In this document: positions 21,405 to 29,482 of the stretch, one piece after another
How the letters are laid out: every line of letters starts with the position of its first letter
Position numbering within the stretch: the first letter of the stretch is position 1
Assembly (NCBI GenBank): GCA_959600635.1
Contig: CAUGMN010000018.1
Location: 1-37,481 of the forward strand
Direction: 5' to 3'
DNA: 37,481 nt
Source of the DNA: QAMX01 sp003149835
Lineage (GTDB): Bacteria; Bacillota; Clostridia; Oscillospirales; QAMX01
Program-made: the position numbers and the translations under genes
The notes under the pieces: model-generated
The model's database searches: none
The model's input: only the letters and a program-made list of their open reading frames with translations
What the model was told of the DNA's origin: nothing

Positions 21405-23228
21405 TTATTGATCCGCTTGGACGGTCTCCAGGCTGTCGGCTGGCCGGGGAGCTCCGCCGCGCGCTCTGGAAGCTTTGCGGGCGGTGAAAAGGTTGGTGTC
21501 GCAGCCGAAGCGGGCCGCGTCTCTGCGGTATTTTTCGACGGCCGCTTCATAGGATGCCTGCTCCGCCGCGCTCATTTTCTCCCGGATATGGGGCATGGAG
21601 AAGAGCTCGGCATAGGTCAGCGACAGGCGGCTGCGCTCGAGGTGCATCCGCTGCCGGTCGGTCTCTGCGGCGCGGAAGGCCTCGTCCCAGAGCGCCTTCG
21701 CCTCGTCGAGCCGGGCAAGCAGGCCGGCAAGAAAGGTGGTTTCGCAGGCCGGCTGATAGGGCTGCGGCACATAGTCCTCGCAGTTTTCCGGCGTGCAGAG
21801 CGCGCAGAAGCTGTCGGCGGTCGGGTCGAAGCAGCCGATGTCGATGTCTTTCGTCGTTTCCAGCTCGATCTGAATGTATTTCCGCAGCGCCTGCCAGCCG
21901 GGGCCGTAAAACGCCGCCAGAAACTCGGCCATATGCCGCTCATATTCCCCGGCGCTCATGCGGGGATTCCAGAGCAGCTTTCCGACCAGATAGGCCCGCA
22001 GATCGCCGAATTCGCCGGCGTAGGTCCCCGGCGTGTCCTCTTCAAAAAGGCCGATGGCGTGGCTGTCGGCAAAAAACCGGGCGTTGGCGGGCAGCGTATC
22101 CAGGTTGGGAAACGGCGTCATATAGCAGTTATAGTTGGTCGTATAGTCCCAGATGCTCATCTGTCTGCTGATTTTCCCCCAGCCGGCGAGTTCTGCGCCG
22201 AAAACGCTGCCGTTTTTGGCGCAGCCGGGGTCGTTGAGCGGGTGGCGGAAGCAGGCCTCGATCGTGCAGTAGCGGATGAGCACGTTTCTGCGCGGCTTGG
22301 TGATTTTGGGCGGCCGGCGCGTATAGCTGTAAGCAAAGGTCTGAACCAGAACGTCGGGAAATTCCTTTTCGACGGCCTCGGCGACGGCGTTGACAAAGCG
22401 CAGCAGCAGCCCGCTCGGGCTGCCCTCCTCTTCGTCGACTGCCGCGCACCTTTCGCAGCGGCAGTAGCGGTTGTTGTCGTTCTGGGAGACGTCGACGACG
22501 CGGATATCCGGTTTTTTCCGCAGCTGAGCCAGCACGTTCTCCGTGACGATTTTCAGAACGTCGGGGTTTGTCAAGCAGAGCTGGCCGCCCGGCGGGTTCG
22601 GCTCGTCCTGTCCGGCGGGGATGCGCCGCCCCTCCCAGAGAGAATAGTACTCCGGGTGATCGGCAAAATATTTTTCCGGCGGGCAGAGGCTCGTAAAGGT
22701 GTGGCAACCGGCGTTTAAGCGGCTCGCGCCGCCGTATTCCTCGCCGGCGGCCGCATAGCCGGTGATGCGGGAGCGGGAGGCGTGATCCGCGCAGCCGCTG
22801 TAAGAGATCCAGTCGGCAAGGCGCTGCTCAAAGACCGGGTTATCCAGTTTTTCATAGCCGGAGGGCACATCCGCTATCCCCTCTGTGGGGATGACCTCGG
22901 TGTCCGCCGCAAAGCTGCGGACGCCCAGAAACGTCTCCGTAAAATCATAGGCCGCATAGAGCGTGCCGCGGGGAATCCGGCCGCGCAGAAAAAGATCACC
23001 CCCGGCGGCGCTGATACGGAAGCCGTCGAGCCGGATATCCTCCACAGACCCGTCGCCGATATGGATGCTGTGGGCGGACGGCCGGCTCGTCACCGGCAGC
23101 TCCGCCCCGCAGGCGGCGCGGAAAATCCGCTGAAGATACGCCGCCGCCGTTCGCTCGGCCGGCGCGGGCATTTGCGGCAGAACAATGACAAACGCCGAGA
23201 TGTCGGCGCCGCAGATGGTTAGCTTCAT
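21405..23228 (-). CDS. DUF4838 glycoside-hydrolase-like protein
   Basis: 607 residues. The N-terminal region resembles the alpha-glucuronidase/hexosaminidase N-domain (RGRIPRGTLYAAYDFTETFLGVRSFAADTEVIPT). The central DUF4838 block follows: CLTNPDVLKIVTENV, the metal- or disulfide-type RYCRCERCAAVDEEEGSPSGLLLRFVNAVAEAVEKEFPDVLVQTFAY, and WDYTTNYNCYMTPFPNLDTLPANARFF. Members are found in polysaccharide-using bacteria and act, presumably, on glycans; the reaction is not established. No signal peptide. ATG 23228 preferred (GGGAGGGAG upstream); the longer frame covers the promoter. Confidence 0.85.
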   Translation of the reverse strand: MKLTICGADISAFVIVLPQMPAPAERTAAAYLQRIFRAACGAELPVTSRPSAHSIHIGDGSVEDIRLDGFRISAAGGDLFLRGRIPRGTLYAAYDFTETFLGVRSFAADTEVIPTEGIADVPSGYEKLDNPVFEQRLADWISYSGCADHASRSRITGYAAAGEEYGGASRLNAGCHTFTSLCPPEKYFADHPEYYSLWEGRRIPAGQDEPNPPGGQLCLTNPDVLKIVTENVLAQLRKKPDIRVVDVSQNDNNRYCRCERCAAVDEEEGSPSGLLLRFVNAVAEAVEKEFPDVLVQTFAYSYTRRPPKITKPRRNVLIRYCTIEACFRHPLNDPGCAKNGSVFGAELAGWGKISRQMSIWDYTTNYNCYMTPFPNLDTLPANARFFADSHAIGLFEEDTPGTYAGEFGDLRAYLVGKLLWNPRMSAGEYERHMAEFLAAFYGPGWQALRKYIQIELETTKDIDIGCFDPTADSFCALCTPENCEDYVPQPYQPACETTFLAGLLARLDEAKALWDEAFRAAETDRQRMHLERSRLSLTYAELFSMPHIREKMSAAEQASYEAAVEKYRRDAARFGCDTNLFTARKASRARGGAPRPADSLETVQADQ

Positions 23229-23279
23229 AAAAATCAAACTCCCTCCCATGCCGGCTGCATAAAGCCGGCAGCTGGGTTC

Positions 23280-23308
23280 ATTATACAACGAGCGGGAAAA
23301 AAGGTCAA
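23280..23308 (-). promoter_or_regulatory. Sigma-A promoter of the DUF4838 gene
   Basis: Minus strand TTGACC (23303-23308), exactly 17 bases, TATAAT (23280-23285). Transcription would begin about 45 bases before the ATG at 23228. Confidence 0.75.
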
Positions 23309-23336
23309 TAGCGGGGGTGAAAAACGGCGGCGCGTA

Positions 23337-23345
23337 TGGTATAAT
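23337..23345 (+). promoter_or_regulatory. Extended -10 promoter of the VOC gene
   Basis: TGGTATAAT on the plus strand, divergent from the DUF4838 promoter by about 30 bases. The VOC start is 168 bases downstream. Confidence 0.5.
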
Positions 23346-23410
23346 AATTTTAAAACCGCGGGGGAAAATCACCTGCCGCGGTGGGAGCGTTTGACCGGCA
23401 GAGGGGCCCG

Positions 23411-23439
23411 CGCTTTTCTCCTTTTCCGGGAGAAAAGCG
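23411..23439 (+). promoter_or_regulatory. 11-bp hairpin in the VOC leader
   Basis: CGCTTTTCTCC (23411-23421) and GGAGAAAAGCG (23429-23439) form a perfect stem over a seven-base loop. No T-run follows, so an attenuation role is uncertain. Confidence 0.4.
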
Positions 23440-23512
23440 TCCGCGGAGCGGCTTCCGGTTCGCGTTCATACCGGCATTGGCCGGATTTTATAAAAAACGG
23501 AGGAATAGACAG

Positions 23513-23911
23513 ATGGCAAACGAACGCATTCAGGGCTGCGGCTTTCACCACCTCGCGCTGCGCGTCCGCGATTTTGACAGGAGCTTTGCGTTTTACACGC
23601 AGACGCTCGGCTTCAAGCTCCGCACCTCTTGGGGCGAGGGCGACAAACACGTCGCGCTTTTAGACATCGGCGACGGCGGCTGTATCGAGCTGTTCGCGGG
23701 CGGCGCGGAAACCCAGCCCGAGGGGCTTTTCTGGCACGTCGCCTTCAAAGCCGCCGACGTCGACGCGGCCTTTGCGGCGGCCCGCGCCGCCGGAGCGGAG
23801 GAACACATCGCGCCCAAAGACGTTCTGCTCGGCGACGGCGATGTGAAAATCCCCGCGCGCATCGCTTTTGTCCGCGGCTTCGCCGGCGTGCTGTTGTATT
23901 TTTTCTGTTAA
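23513..23911 (+). CDS. VOC (glyoxalase/bleomycin resistance) superfamily protein
   Basis: 132 residues forming two beta-alpha-beta-beta-beta modules: HHLALRVRDFDRSFAFYTQTLGFKL (first module, His metal ligand), HVALLDIGDGGCIELFAGG (Glu ligand candidate), then FWHVAFKAADVDAAFAAARAAGA and ARIAFVRGFAGVLLYFF (second module). The family includes glyoxalase I, dioxygenases and resistance proteins; the activity is not assignable. ATG 23513 with GGAGGAATAG upstream; the frame upstream is leader. Confidence 0.87.
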   Translation: MANERIQGCGFHHLALRVRDFDRSFAFYTQTLGFKLRTSWGEGDKHVALLDIGDGGCIELFAGGAETQPEGLFWHVAFKAADVDAAFAAARAAGAEEHIAPKDVLLGDGDVKIPARIAFVRGFAGVLLYFFC

Positions 23912-23923
23912 ATGGAAAAAAAC

Positions 23924-23973
23924 GAAAAATCAAGGGCGGCGGGTACAGAGCTGTGCCCCGGCCGCCGGCTTTT
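23924..23973. terminator. Bidirectional terminator
   Basis: GGCGGC (23935-23940) and GCCGCC (23961-23966) anchor an imperfect stem. On the minus strand it is followed by TTGATTTTTCG, on the plus strand by GGCTTTTC. It separates the VOC gene from the convergent minus-strand operon. Confidence 0.6.
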
Positions 23974-24022
23974 CAGGGCGATGCGGCGCGGAGGCGATTT
24001 GCTGCGCAGCAGAGCCGCAATC

Positions 24023-24544
24023 TCAGCGCATATCGGCGAAAAGCAGCAGCTGTTGGTTGCGGACGTCAAAAATACAAAAGGTGTAGCCGGCAAAGCCCGG
24101 CGCGGGGCAACGCGGCGGGAAATCGATTTTTTTTCCTTTCAAATCCGCAAAGAGAAAATATCCCTGATTCGAGGTATAAAAACCGCGGCTTTGGAGCTGC
24201 TCGCCGATGGCGTGATCGCCGAACGTTTCTTTCAGCGCCTGTTTCAGTTCCGGCGGAAACGGCAGCGAAGACCAGCCGGAGCCGCCGAAGCCGGCCGCGA
24301 GCCGCGCCGTCGTCTCGGCGGACAGCTCATAAAGATAGAGACAGCGCCCCTCCCCGAAGGATACCGAGTCCTCTTTGACGACAAGCGCCGCGCCGTCGGG
24401 CACGGCGAAGGGAAAAAGCCCGGCGATTCGTTCCTGCCCGCCAACGCGCGGCAGGCAGGCCGCGTACGCCGCGCCGGCGAGCAGCGCAATCAGAATGAAT
24501 GCAAGCCCCGCCACGAGATAGTTGACGGGTTCCCCTCTTTTCAT
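24023..24544 (-). CDS. Membrane-anchored protein, 173 aa, unknown function
   Basis: A single N-terminal hydrophobic segment (NYLVAGLAFILIALLAGAAYAACL), not a clean lipobox, then an extracytoplasmic domain of about 140 residues including VPDGAALVVKEDSVSFGEGRCLYLYELSAE and a C-terminal GYTFCIFDVRNQQLLLFADMR. No family recognised. ATG 24544 has GGGAGGG seven bases upstream (24550 is a GTG). It is the last gene of the operon starting at 27105. Confidence 0.72.
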   Translation of the reverse strand: MKRGEPVNYLVAGLAFILIALLAGAAYAACLPRVGGQERIAGLFPFAVPDGAALVVKEDSVSFGEGRCLYLYELSAETTARLAAGFGGSGWSSLPFPPELKQALKETFGDHAIGEQLQSRGFYTSNQGYFLFADLKGKKIDFPPRCPAPGFAGYTFCIFDVRNQQLLLFADMR

Positions 24545-24592
24545 GCGCACCCTCCCGTCTGACTGTTCGCGAAAGCGCCGCGCAGGTTCGCC

Positions 24593-26494
24593 CTATTCAA
24601 ACACCTCAAACCCCGCGAAGCCGTAGGCGGGGATATCCGCGTCGAGGCGGACGCTGTCGCCGTCGAGCGAGCCGGAGCAGTTGATAAACTCCGCGCGGCT
24701 GTACGCCCTGTCGAGCGCAATCACCGGCGACAGCACCGCGTCGGGGAAGAGGTTCCACAGCCCCACGGCCATCGAGCCGCCGCCGCGCTTGCAGAGCAGG
24801 TAGAGGTCGGGGTTTTTGGCGCAGACCGCGGGCAGCCTGGCGCGGCCGAGCCATTCGAGGCAGCGGACAAGCTGGCTCTGGCGGCAGTAATTGCGCGAAA
24901 ACCGCGCGTTTCTCTTTGACTTTTCGGCGTCGAAGCCTAAGATACAGAAGCGCGTTCCCTGCGCGTTTTCATATTGAAGCGCCGAGGGAGCGGCTGTTTC
25001 GCCGCGGAACTCCGACAGAACCGCCGCGCCGGGCTTCGGCGACAGCTTCATCAGTCCGGATGCGTCGGCGAGGTAGACCGTCTCGTCTTCTTCAAAATAA
25101 TATTCGCCCGAGACCGCCGCCGGCGAATACGGCTCGGCGGCCGCGAGCCCCGTATCGACGCCCAGCCGCTCCAAGGCCAGCGCCGCCGGCGCGTCCAGGA
25201 GCAGGCCGCCGGGCAGCGCGCCGAGGTATTTCGCGTTTTCGCCGAACGCGGCCGTGACCGGCGCTTCGCCGTAGGTCATGGGGATGGAATTGTCGGTCAG
25301 CAGAAGCTGCTCGGGCTGGAAAAAGCCGTCGTCATAGCTGCCGCCGATCTCTTTTGCCGGGTCGGAAAAGACCTTGGCGCGGATTTTTTTCATCGCGCAC
25401 GCCACGCCGGCGCCGGCGCTCCGTTTGCCGGAAAAATGCTTTTCAATCGCGGCATAGAGCGGCGCGCTGCGCTCGGCGCGGTCGGCGTAGCCGGTCTCAT
25501 AGCGCGGCGACGAGCAGTAGTCGACGCCGTATTTCAAAATCCCGTCGAAGCCGCCGTCGGCGCGGAGGATGGTGTCGAACGCTTCAAGGTACGCCGCGGG
25601 GACAAAGTGGCGCGGCCGCGGATAGACGTCGCCCTCGCCGAAGATCTCAATCCCCTCGCCCTCGCACCAGCGGCGCTGCATGCGTTCCAGCTCGGCGACG
25701 TATTGCAGATGCTGGCACGGCGGCCCCCATGAGGCCGGCCAGTAGGCCGCGCCGATCAGGCGCAGGAAGGGCTTGGTATTGCCCGCGAGGATGCGGGCAA
25801 GCTCAATTGAATCGACGCCGTCGGCGTCCCAGACGGTCATGCAGGAGCAGGCGCCGAGCCGCACCGACGGGTCGACGCTGTCGACGGCTTCGCGCATCTG
25901 CCGCGCGAAGCCGCGCAGCGTGTCGCCCATGAGATCGTACCAGACGTCGCGGTAGCGGTTGGCGCCGCCGGAGAAGGCTTTTGTCAAAATCTCCTCCCGC
26001 GCGAGATTCTCGCCGAGCCGCCGCCGGTATTCGGCGAGGTGGCGCTCGCAGGTACAGCCGCAGTCGCCGCGCGTCGAGAGGCGGAAATCGTCGTCAATCA
26101 TGATCATTTTGGCGCCCGCCTCGGCAATGCCGCGCACGCGCGCGCAGATCGCAGCGGAAAAGGCGGGGTCGAGCGGGCAGAACGAGTCGCCCGCGGAGAC
26201 GCTTTTCAGCCCCACGATGTTGGTAAAGCCGCCCTGAAACGCGCCGCCGCAGTCGCCCGCGAGCGGGCCGCCGTGCCCGATGGTCGGAATCCAGACGCCG
26301 ACCTCAAAGCCCGCGGCCTCGTAGACGGGGATATTTTCGGCGAGGCGATCAAGCTCGGCGCGGTTTTCCGCCTCGCCGGCCAGCCCGCGCCCGACGCAGA
26401 GAAACACGCGCGAAGCGCCAAGCCGCTTCGCCTCGGCGATGTTTTCCTCCTGCCGCTCAAAAAACCGCACCAGCGGGACCGAGGTTTGATACAT
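24593..26494 (-). CDS. TIM-barrel glycosidase-like protein, 633 aa
   Basis: Not assigned to a known GH family. The N-terminal half looks like a (beta/alpha)8 barrel: PLVRFFERQEENIAEAKRLGASRVFLCVG, FEVGVWIPTIGHGGP, AEAGAKMIMIDDDFRLSTRGDCGCTCERHLAEYRR (a DDD cluster after strand 4-type sequence) and GDVYPRPRHFV. The C-terminal ~230 residues look beta-rich, ending DGDSVRLDADIPAYGFAGFEVFE, like the C-terminal sheet of GH42-type enzymes. Cytoplasmic (no signal). ATG 26494 has GGGAGG eight bases upstream. In an operon with the lipoprotein upstream and the membrane protein downstream. An enzyme on oligosaccharides is the best guess. Confidence 0.75.
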   Translation of the reverse strand: MYQTSVPLVRFFERQEENIAEAKRLGASRVFLCVGRGLAGEAENRAELDRLAENIPVYEAAGFEVGVWIPTIGHGGPLAGDCGGAFQGGFTNIVGLKSVSAGDSFCPLDPAFSAAICARVRGIAEAGAKMIMIDDDFRLSTRGDCGCTCERHLAEYRRRLGENLAREEILTKAFSGGANRYRDVWYDLMGDTLRGFARQMREAVDSVDPSVRLGACSCMTVWDADGVDSIELARILAGNTKPFLRLIGAAYWPASWGPPCQHLQYVAELERMQRRWCEGEGIEIFGEGDVYPRPRHFVPAAYLEAFDTILRADGGFDGILKYGVDYCSSPRYETGYADRAERSAPLYAAIEKHFSGKRSAGAGVACAMKKIRAKVFSDPAKEIGGSYDDGFFQPEQLLLTDNSIPMTYGEAPVTAAFGENAKYLGALPGGLLLDAPAALALERLGVDTGLAAAEPYSPAAVSGEYYFEEDETVYLADASGLMKLSPKPGAAVLSEFRGETAAPSALQYENAQGTRFCILGFDAEKSKRNARFSRNYCRQSQLVRCLEWLGRARLPAVCAKNPDLYLLCKRGGGSMAVGLWNLFPDAVLSPVIALDRAYSRAEFINCSGSLDGDSVRLDADIPAYGFAGFEVFE

Positions 26495-26538
26495 AGGCGT
26501 TTCCTCCCTGTGAATCGGCCGCCGGAGCGCGGCGGCGG

Positions 26539-27105
26539 TCAGTCAAAGCGCTCAAACGAGCCGTCGGCATAGGCGAGGGCGGTGAGCTGAAAGTCGATCG
26601 ACATATCCTCGGCGGAGAGGTTGTAGATGGTCCTGCATGTGCCATAGGTGTAGTCATCAAAGCTGGGTGAAAATTCGGAATTATATCCATAATCCGTAAC
26701 CTGCCGATATCCCGTCTGTCCCGGCTCGATGCGCAGCCCGTCGACCGACAACATGCCCTCGTACAGCGTGTCGCCGAACATATTCATGATGATCAGTTCG
26801 CCCTGAACGCCCTTAACGACTTTGTCAGTGTGGTTGGCGAAGGAAAATTGCAGCGAGGAAACGCGGGATATATTTTTGGAGTCGAACCATTCCGTTTTTC
26901 CTACCAGAGATACGGTGCTCTTTCCTTCCCCCGCCTCTGTGCCGCTCGCCTCCGCGCCGCTCGTCTCCGCGCCGCTCACCTCGGCGCGCAGGCGCTCGTT
27001 TTCTTCCCGCAGCGCATCCAGCTCGCTTCTGTCGGCGCAGGCGGAGAGCAGGGCGAGCGCGCACAGCAGCGCGCACACGAGCAGGCGCCTGTTTTTGCTT
27101 TTCAT
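26539..27105 (-). CDS. Lipoprotein with coiled coil and FxLyD-like domain
   Basis: 188 residues. Signal MKSKNRRLLVCALLCALALLSAC with lipobox LLSAC, then a leucine-zipper-like helix RSELDALREENERLRAEV, a Thr/Ser/Glu/Gly repeat linker (TSGAEASGTEAGEG) and a C-terminal beta domain SLVGKTEWFDSKNISRVSSLQFSFANHTDKVVKGVQGELIIMNMFGDTLYEG, which resembles the FxLyD/DUF-type immunoglobulin-like domains of Gram-positive lipoproteins. First gene of the operon behind a consensus promoter. Surface binding or sensing is inferred. Confidence 0.8.
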   Translation of the reverse strand: MKSKNRRLLVCALLCALALLSACADRSELDALREENERLRAEVSGAETSGAEASGTEAGEGKSTVSLVGKTEWFDSKNISRVSSLQFSFANHTDKVVKGVQGELIIMNMFGDTLYEGMLSVDGLRIEPGQTGYRQVTDYGYNSEFSPSFDDYTYGTCRTIYNLSAEDMSIDFQLTALAYADGSFERFD

Positions 27106-27142
27106 CGTTAAACCCCCAATTTTATTCCGTCCTTTTTCTGCC

Positions 27143-27171
27143 ATTATACGTTTTTCGACACGGTTTGTCAA
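27143..27171 (-). promoter_or_regulatory. Consensus sigma-A promoter of the lipoprotein operon
   Basis: Minus strand TTGACA (27166-27171), exactly 17 bases, TATAAT (27143-27148): a perfect consensus, about 38 bases before the ATG at 27105. Confidence 0.85.
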
Positions 27172-27269
27172 GGACAAATCACGATTTTTTCATTCGATTT
27201 TTATAAATAACCGCGCGGGGCTTCGACGGATTCTTTTGGGTCAGGCGCGCCGTTTGCGAGACAAGCCGC

Positions 27270-27300
27270 GAAAACCGCCGGCAGCTTGCCGGCGGTTTTC
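27270..27300 (-). terminator. Terminator after the MBOAT gene
   Basis: A 13-bp perfect stem (27270-27282 with 27288-27300), loop AGCTT. On the minus strand it ends in TTTTC, right behind the MBOAT stop at 27314. Confidence 0.75.
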
Positions 27301-27313
27301 AGATCGGGTCCCG

Positions 27314-28705
27314 TCAGAAACGGAAATAGAGAAACGGATTGTAGGTCGAATCGACGAGATACGCCGTCGAGACGAGAAGCCCCGCCAAGGTGAGCAGCGG
27401 CGACAGCACGGCGCGGACGCGCTCGGGAATGCGCCCGTAGAGCTTTGCGGCCAGCGGCGTCGAGGCGATGCAGAGCACGACGAGCAGCGGCAGGTAGGAG
27501 CGGAGGTTGTACCAGAAAGCTCCGTTTGCCAGCGGCGCGCCGCCGAAGATCGCGCCGAGATAGGCCCCGAGCGCGCTGAAATCCTCAATGGCGAAGATCG
27601 CCCAGCTCAGCATGACGAGCAGCAGCGTATAGAGGTGCGCGAGGGCGGCGGGCGCTTTTTTGAGCCAGTTGAGCAGAAACGCCTTTTCGAGCATCAGCAG
27701 AATGGCGAAATACACGCCCCAGAGCAGAAAATTCCAGCTCGCGCCGTGCCACAGCCCCGTCAGCATCCAGACCACGAAGATGTTGCGGTAGTTTTTCAGC
27801 CGCGAGACGCGGTTGCCGCCGAGGGGGATGTAGACGTAATCGCGGAACCAGGTCGAGAGCGAGATGTGCCAGCGCCGCCAGAACTCGGTGATGCTTTTGG
27901 AGATATAGGGGTAGTTGAAGTTTTCCAGAAACTCAAAGCCGAGCATCCGCCCGAGGCCGACGGCCATGTCGGAGTAGCCGGAAAAGTCGAAATAAATCTG
28001 GAACGAGAACGCCGCGACGCCAAGAACCGCGCCGAGCGCGCTCAGCTCGGAGGCAGGCAGGGCAAAGGTCGCGTCCCAGAGCCGGCCGATGTTGTTGGCG
28101 AGCAGCACCTTTTTGCAGAGGCCGGCGGTGAATTTCAAAACGCCGGACGAGAACTTTTCCGCCGAATGGTCGCGGGCGTTGAGCTGATCGGCGACGTCTT
28201 TATAGCGGATGATCGGCCCGGCGATGAGCTGGGGAAACAGCGTCACAAACGCGCCGAAGCGCACAAAGCTGCGCTGTACCTCCGCGTCGGAGCGGTAGAC
28301 GTCGATGGGATACGACATCGCCTGAAACGTATAAAACGAGATGCCGATCGGCAGCCCCAGCCCGAGAACGGGCAGGGCGACGCCGGTGAGCTGCGTAAAG
28401 CTGACGGCGAGAAAATCATAGTATTTGAAAAAGATCAGCAGCAGCAGGTTGACGGCGACCGAGCCGAAGACGACGCGCCGCGCCAGCCTGTCGCGGCCGC
28501 GGTATTTTTCGACGAGAAAGCCGGCGGCGTAGTTGATCGTGATCGAAAACAGCATCAGCGCGATATAGACCGGCTCGCCCCAGCCGTAAAAGACGAGGCT
28601 GACGAAAAAGAGGATGAAATTGCGCCACGCGCGCGGCGCGACGTAGTAAACCAGCAGCGTCAGCGGCAGGTAGACGAACAGAAACAGCAGGCTCGAAAAA
28701 ACCAT
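27314..28705 (-). CDS. MBOAT family O-acyltransferase (AlgI/DltB-like)
   Basis: A 463-residue polytopic membrane enzyme. Hallmarks: FYGWGEPVYI near the N-terminus, LGLPIGISFYTFQAMSYPIDVY, FPQLIAGPIIRYKD, FDFSGYSDMAVGLGRMLG, the WRRWHISLSTWFRDYVYIPLGGNR block and the catalytic-His motif TGLWHGASWNFLLWG. Such proteins acetylate or alanylate surface polymers (alginate, cell wall polysaccharide, teichoic acid). The usual partner (DHHW/AlgX-like protein or dltD) is not next to it. ATG 28705; the longer frame covers the promoter. Sigma-A promoter at 28746-28774. Confidence 0.94.
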   Translation of the reverse strand: MVFSSLLFLFVYLPLTLLVYYVAPRAWRNFILFFVSLVFYGWGEPVYIALMLFSITINYAAGFLVEKYRGRDRLARRVVFGSVAVNLLLLIFFKYYDFLAVSFTQLTGVALPVLGLGLPIGISFYTFQAMSYPIDVYRSDAEVQRSFVRFGAFVTLFPQLIAGPIIRYKDVADQLNARDHSAEKFSSGVLKFTAGLCKKVLLANNIGRLWDATFALPASELSALGAVLGVAAFSFQIYFDFSGYSDMAVGLGRMLGFEFLENFNYPYISKSITEFWRRWHISLSTWFRDYVYIPLGGNRVSRLKNYRNIFVVWMLTGLWHGASWNFLLWGVYFAILLMLEKAFLLNWLKKAPAALAHLYTLLLVMLSWAIFAIEDFSALGAYLGAIFGGAPLANGAFWYNLRSYLPLLVVLCIASTPLAAKLYGRIPERVRAVLSPLLTLAGLLVSTAYLVDSTYNPFLYFRF

Positions 28706-28745
28706 ATCGTGAAACCCTTTCGGACAGGAGAACGTTCTACCCAAA

Positions 28746-28774
28746 ATTATACACGAGCCGTTGCCCGCCGTCAA
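28746..28774 (-). promoter_or_regulatory. Sigma-A promoter of the MBOAT gene
   Basis: Minus strand TTGACG (28769-28774), exactly 17 bases, TATAAT (28746-28751), about 41 bases before the ATG at 28705. Confidence 0.8.
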
Positions 28775-28985
28775 GTGAAAAAAGCGCCGAAGGGCGGCCC
28801 GCGGGGACGCCTGCGGAGAAACGGCGCGATTGACAAGAGGCGCGCGGCGGCCTACGTCCGTCTGTTTGGCGAATCTCCGCAGTTAGCCTGTTCGGGCGCA
28901 CGGGTCGCGCCTGCGGGAGAAAAGGCGCTTTGGGCAGCGCTTACGGTTCGAGGCGGGGCGTTATTTGCGCGGGAGCATAAAAACA

Positions 28986-29018
28986 GCCGCACAGATACCC
29001 AAAAAGCACCTGTGCGGC
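28986..29018 (-). terminator. 9-bp hairpin with T-tract on the minus strand
   Basis: GCCGCACAG (28986-28994) pairs with CTGTGCGGC (29010-29018) over a 15-base loop. Read on the minus strand it is followed by TGTTTTTATG, so it can terminate the transcript of the small gene at 29374-29219. Confidence 0.55.
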
Positions 29019-29033
29019 AAAAACGTCTGTCTC

Positions 29034-29068
29034 CACAGGCACAACATAAAAAAGCGCTTGTGCCTGTG
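29034..29068. repeat. 11-bp hairpin, sister of the preceding one
   Basis: CACAGGCACAA (29034-29044) and TTGTGCCTGTG (29058-29068) form a perfect stem. The loop repeats the A-run plus GCGC of the first hairpin. An alternative pairing uses AGCGCTT at 29053 with AAGCGCT at 29075. Confidence 0.5.
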
Positions 29069-29218
29069 AAGGCCAAGCGCTATCGGTCGTCGTCCTGATA
29101 AAGAGAGTGATACAGCGTCATACCGGTTTTCTCCGATCGGCGGGCGTCGGCCCGATTGCTGTCAAAAATGGGATGGAGCGGCCGAACGTTTACGCCGCCG
29201 GACCGAGACGGCGCGGGC

Positions 29219-29374
29219 TTACATCAGAGAGGTTTTCAAAAACAAAGCGTAAATGATGATGCAGAGCGTGCCGACCGAGACGGCGGCGAGCCACAGATAA
29301 TAGGCCCCGCGCGCCAGATACGCGCCGAGCTTTTTGCCGGCGCTGATTTTCTTTCCGCCCTTTTCGCCGTCCAC
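29219..29374 (-). CDS. Small single-span membrane protein, 51 aa
   Basis: GTG start at 29374 with AGGAGG upstream at good spacing. The product has a basic N-terminus (KKISAGKKLGAYLARG) and one C-terminal membrane helix (YYLWLAAVSVGTLCIIIYALFL), ending KTSLM. It is not SecE by sequence. The orientation would place the basic part inside. A longer frame to 29482 has no Shine-Dalgarno and includes the promoter. Function unknown. Confidence 0.65.
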   Translation of the reverse strand: MDGEKGGKKISAGKKLGAYLARGAYYLWLAAVSVGTLCIIIYALFLKTSLM

Positions 29375-29453
29375 CGCGCCGAGCCTCCTTTTTGACCGCT
29401 GAATTCGGCTCCCGGGAGCGCCAAATGAAGATGCGCGCCGGGAAACGCTTTTT

Positions 29454-29482
29454 ATTCTACACCTTTTCCGCCTGCTTTTCAA
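29454..29482 (-). promoter_or_regulatory. Sigma-A promoter of the 51-aa membrane protein gene
   Basis: Minus strand TTGAAA (29477-29482), 17 bases, TAGAAT (29454-29459). Immediately upstream, 29485-29503 carries an imperfect palindrome (GGAACGTT...AACGTTTCC) that could be an operator. Confidence 0.55.

Larger units (their letters stand above)
28775..29218. other. Gene-free stretch with two repeat-like hairpins
   Basis: No credible ORF. Two hairpins (next entries) sit between the minus-strand small gene and the MBOAT promoter. Their loops share AAAAAGCRCYTGTGC with two mismatches, so they look like a duplicated palindromic unit. Confidence 0.5.

Noticed and set aside
28852..29076. 74-codon minus-strand ORF over the twin hairpins
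   Set aside because: No Shine-Dalgarno, Cys/Arg-rich random-like composition, and it covers the palindromes.
26822..29098. 758-codon plus-strand open frame
   Set aside because: It lies antisense to the lipoprotein and MBOAT genes, is Arg/Glu/Asp rich in the manner of GC-rich shadow frames, and crosses two good promoters.
29219..29374. SecE assignment for the 51-aa membrane protein
   Set aside because: Size and single helix are similar, but the SecE sequence pattern around the helix and the usual nusG neighbour are missing.
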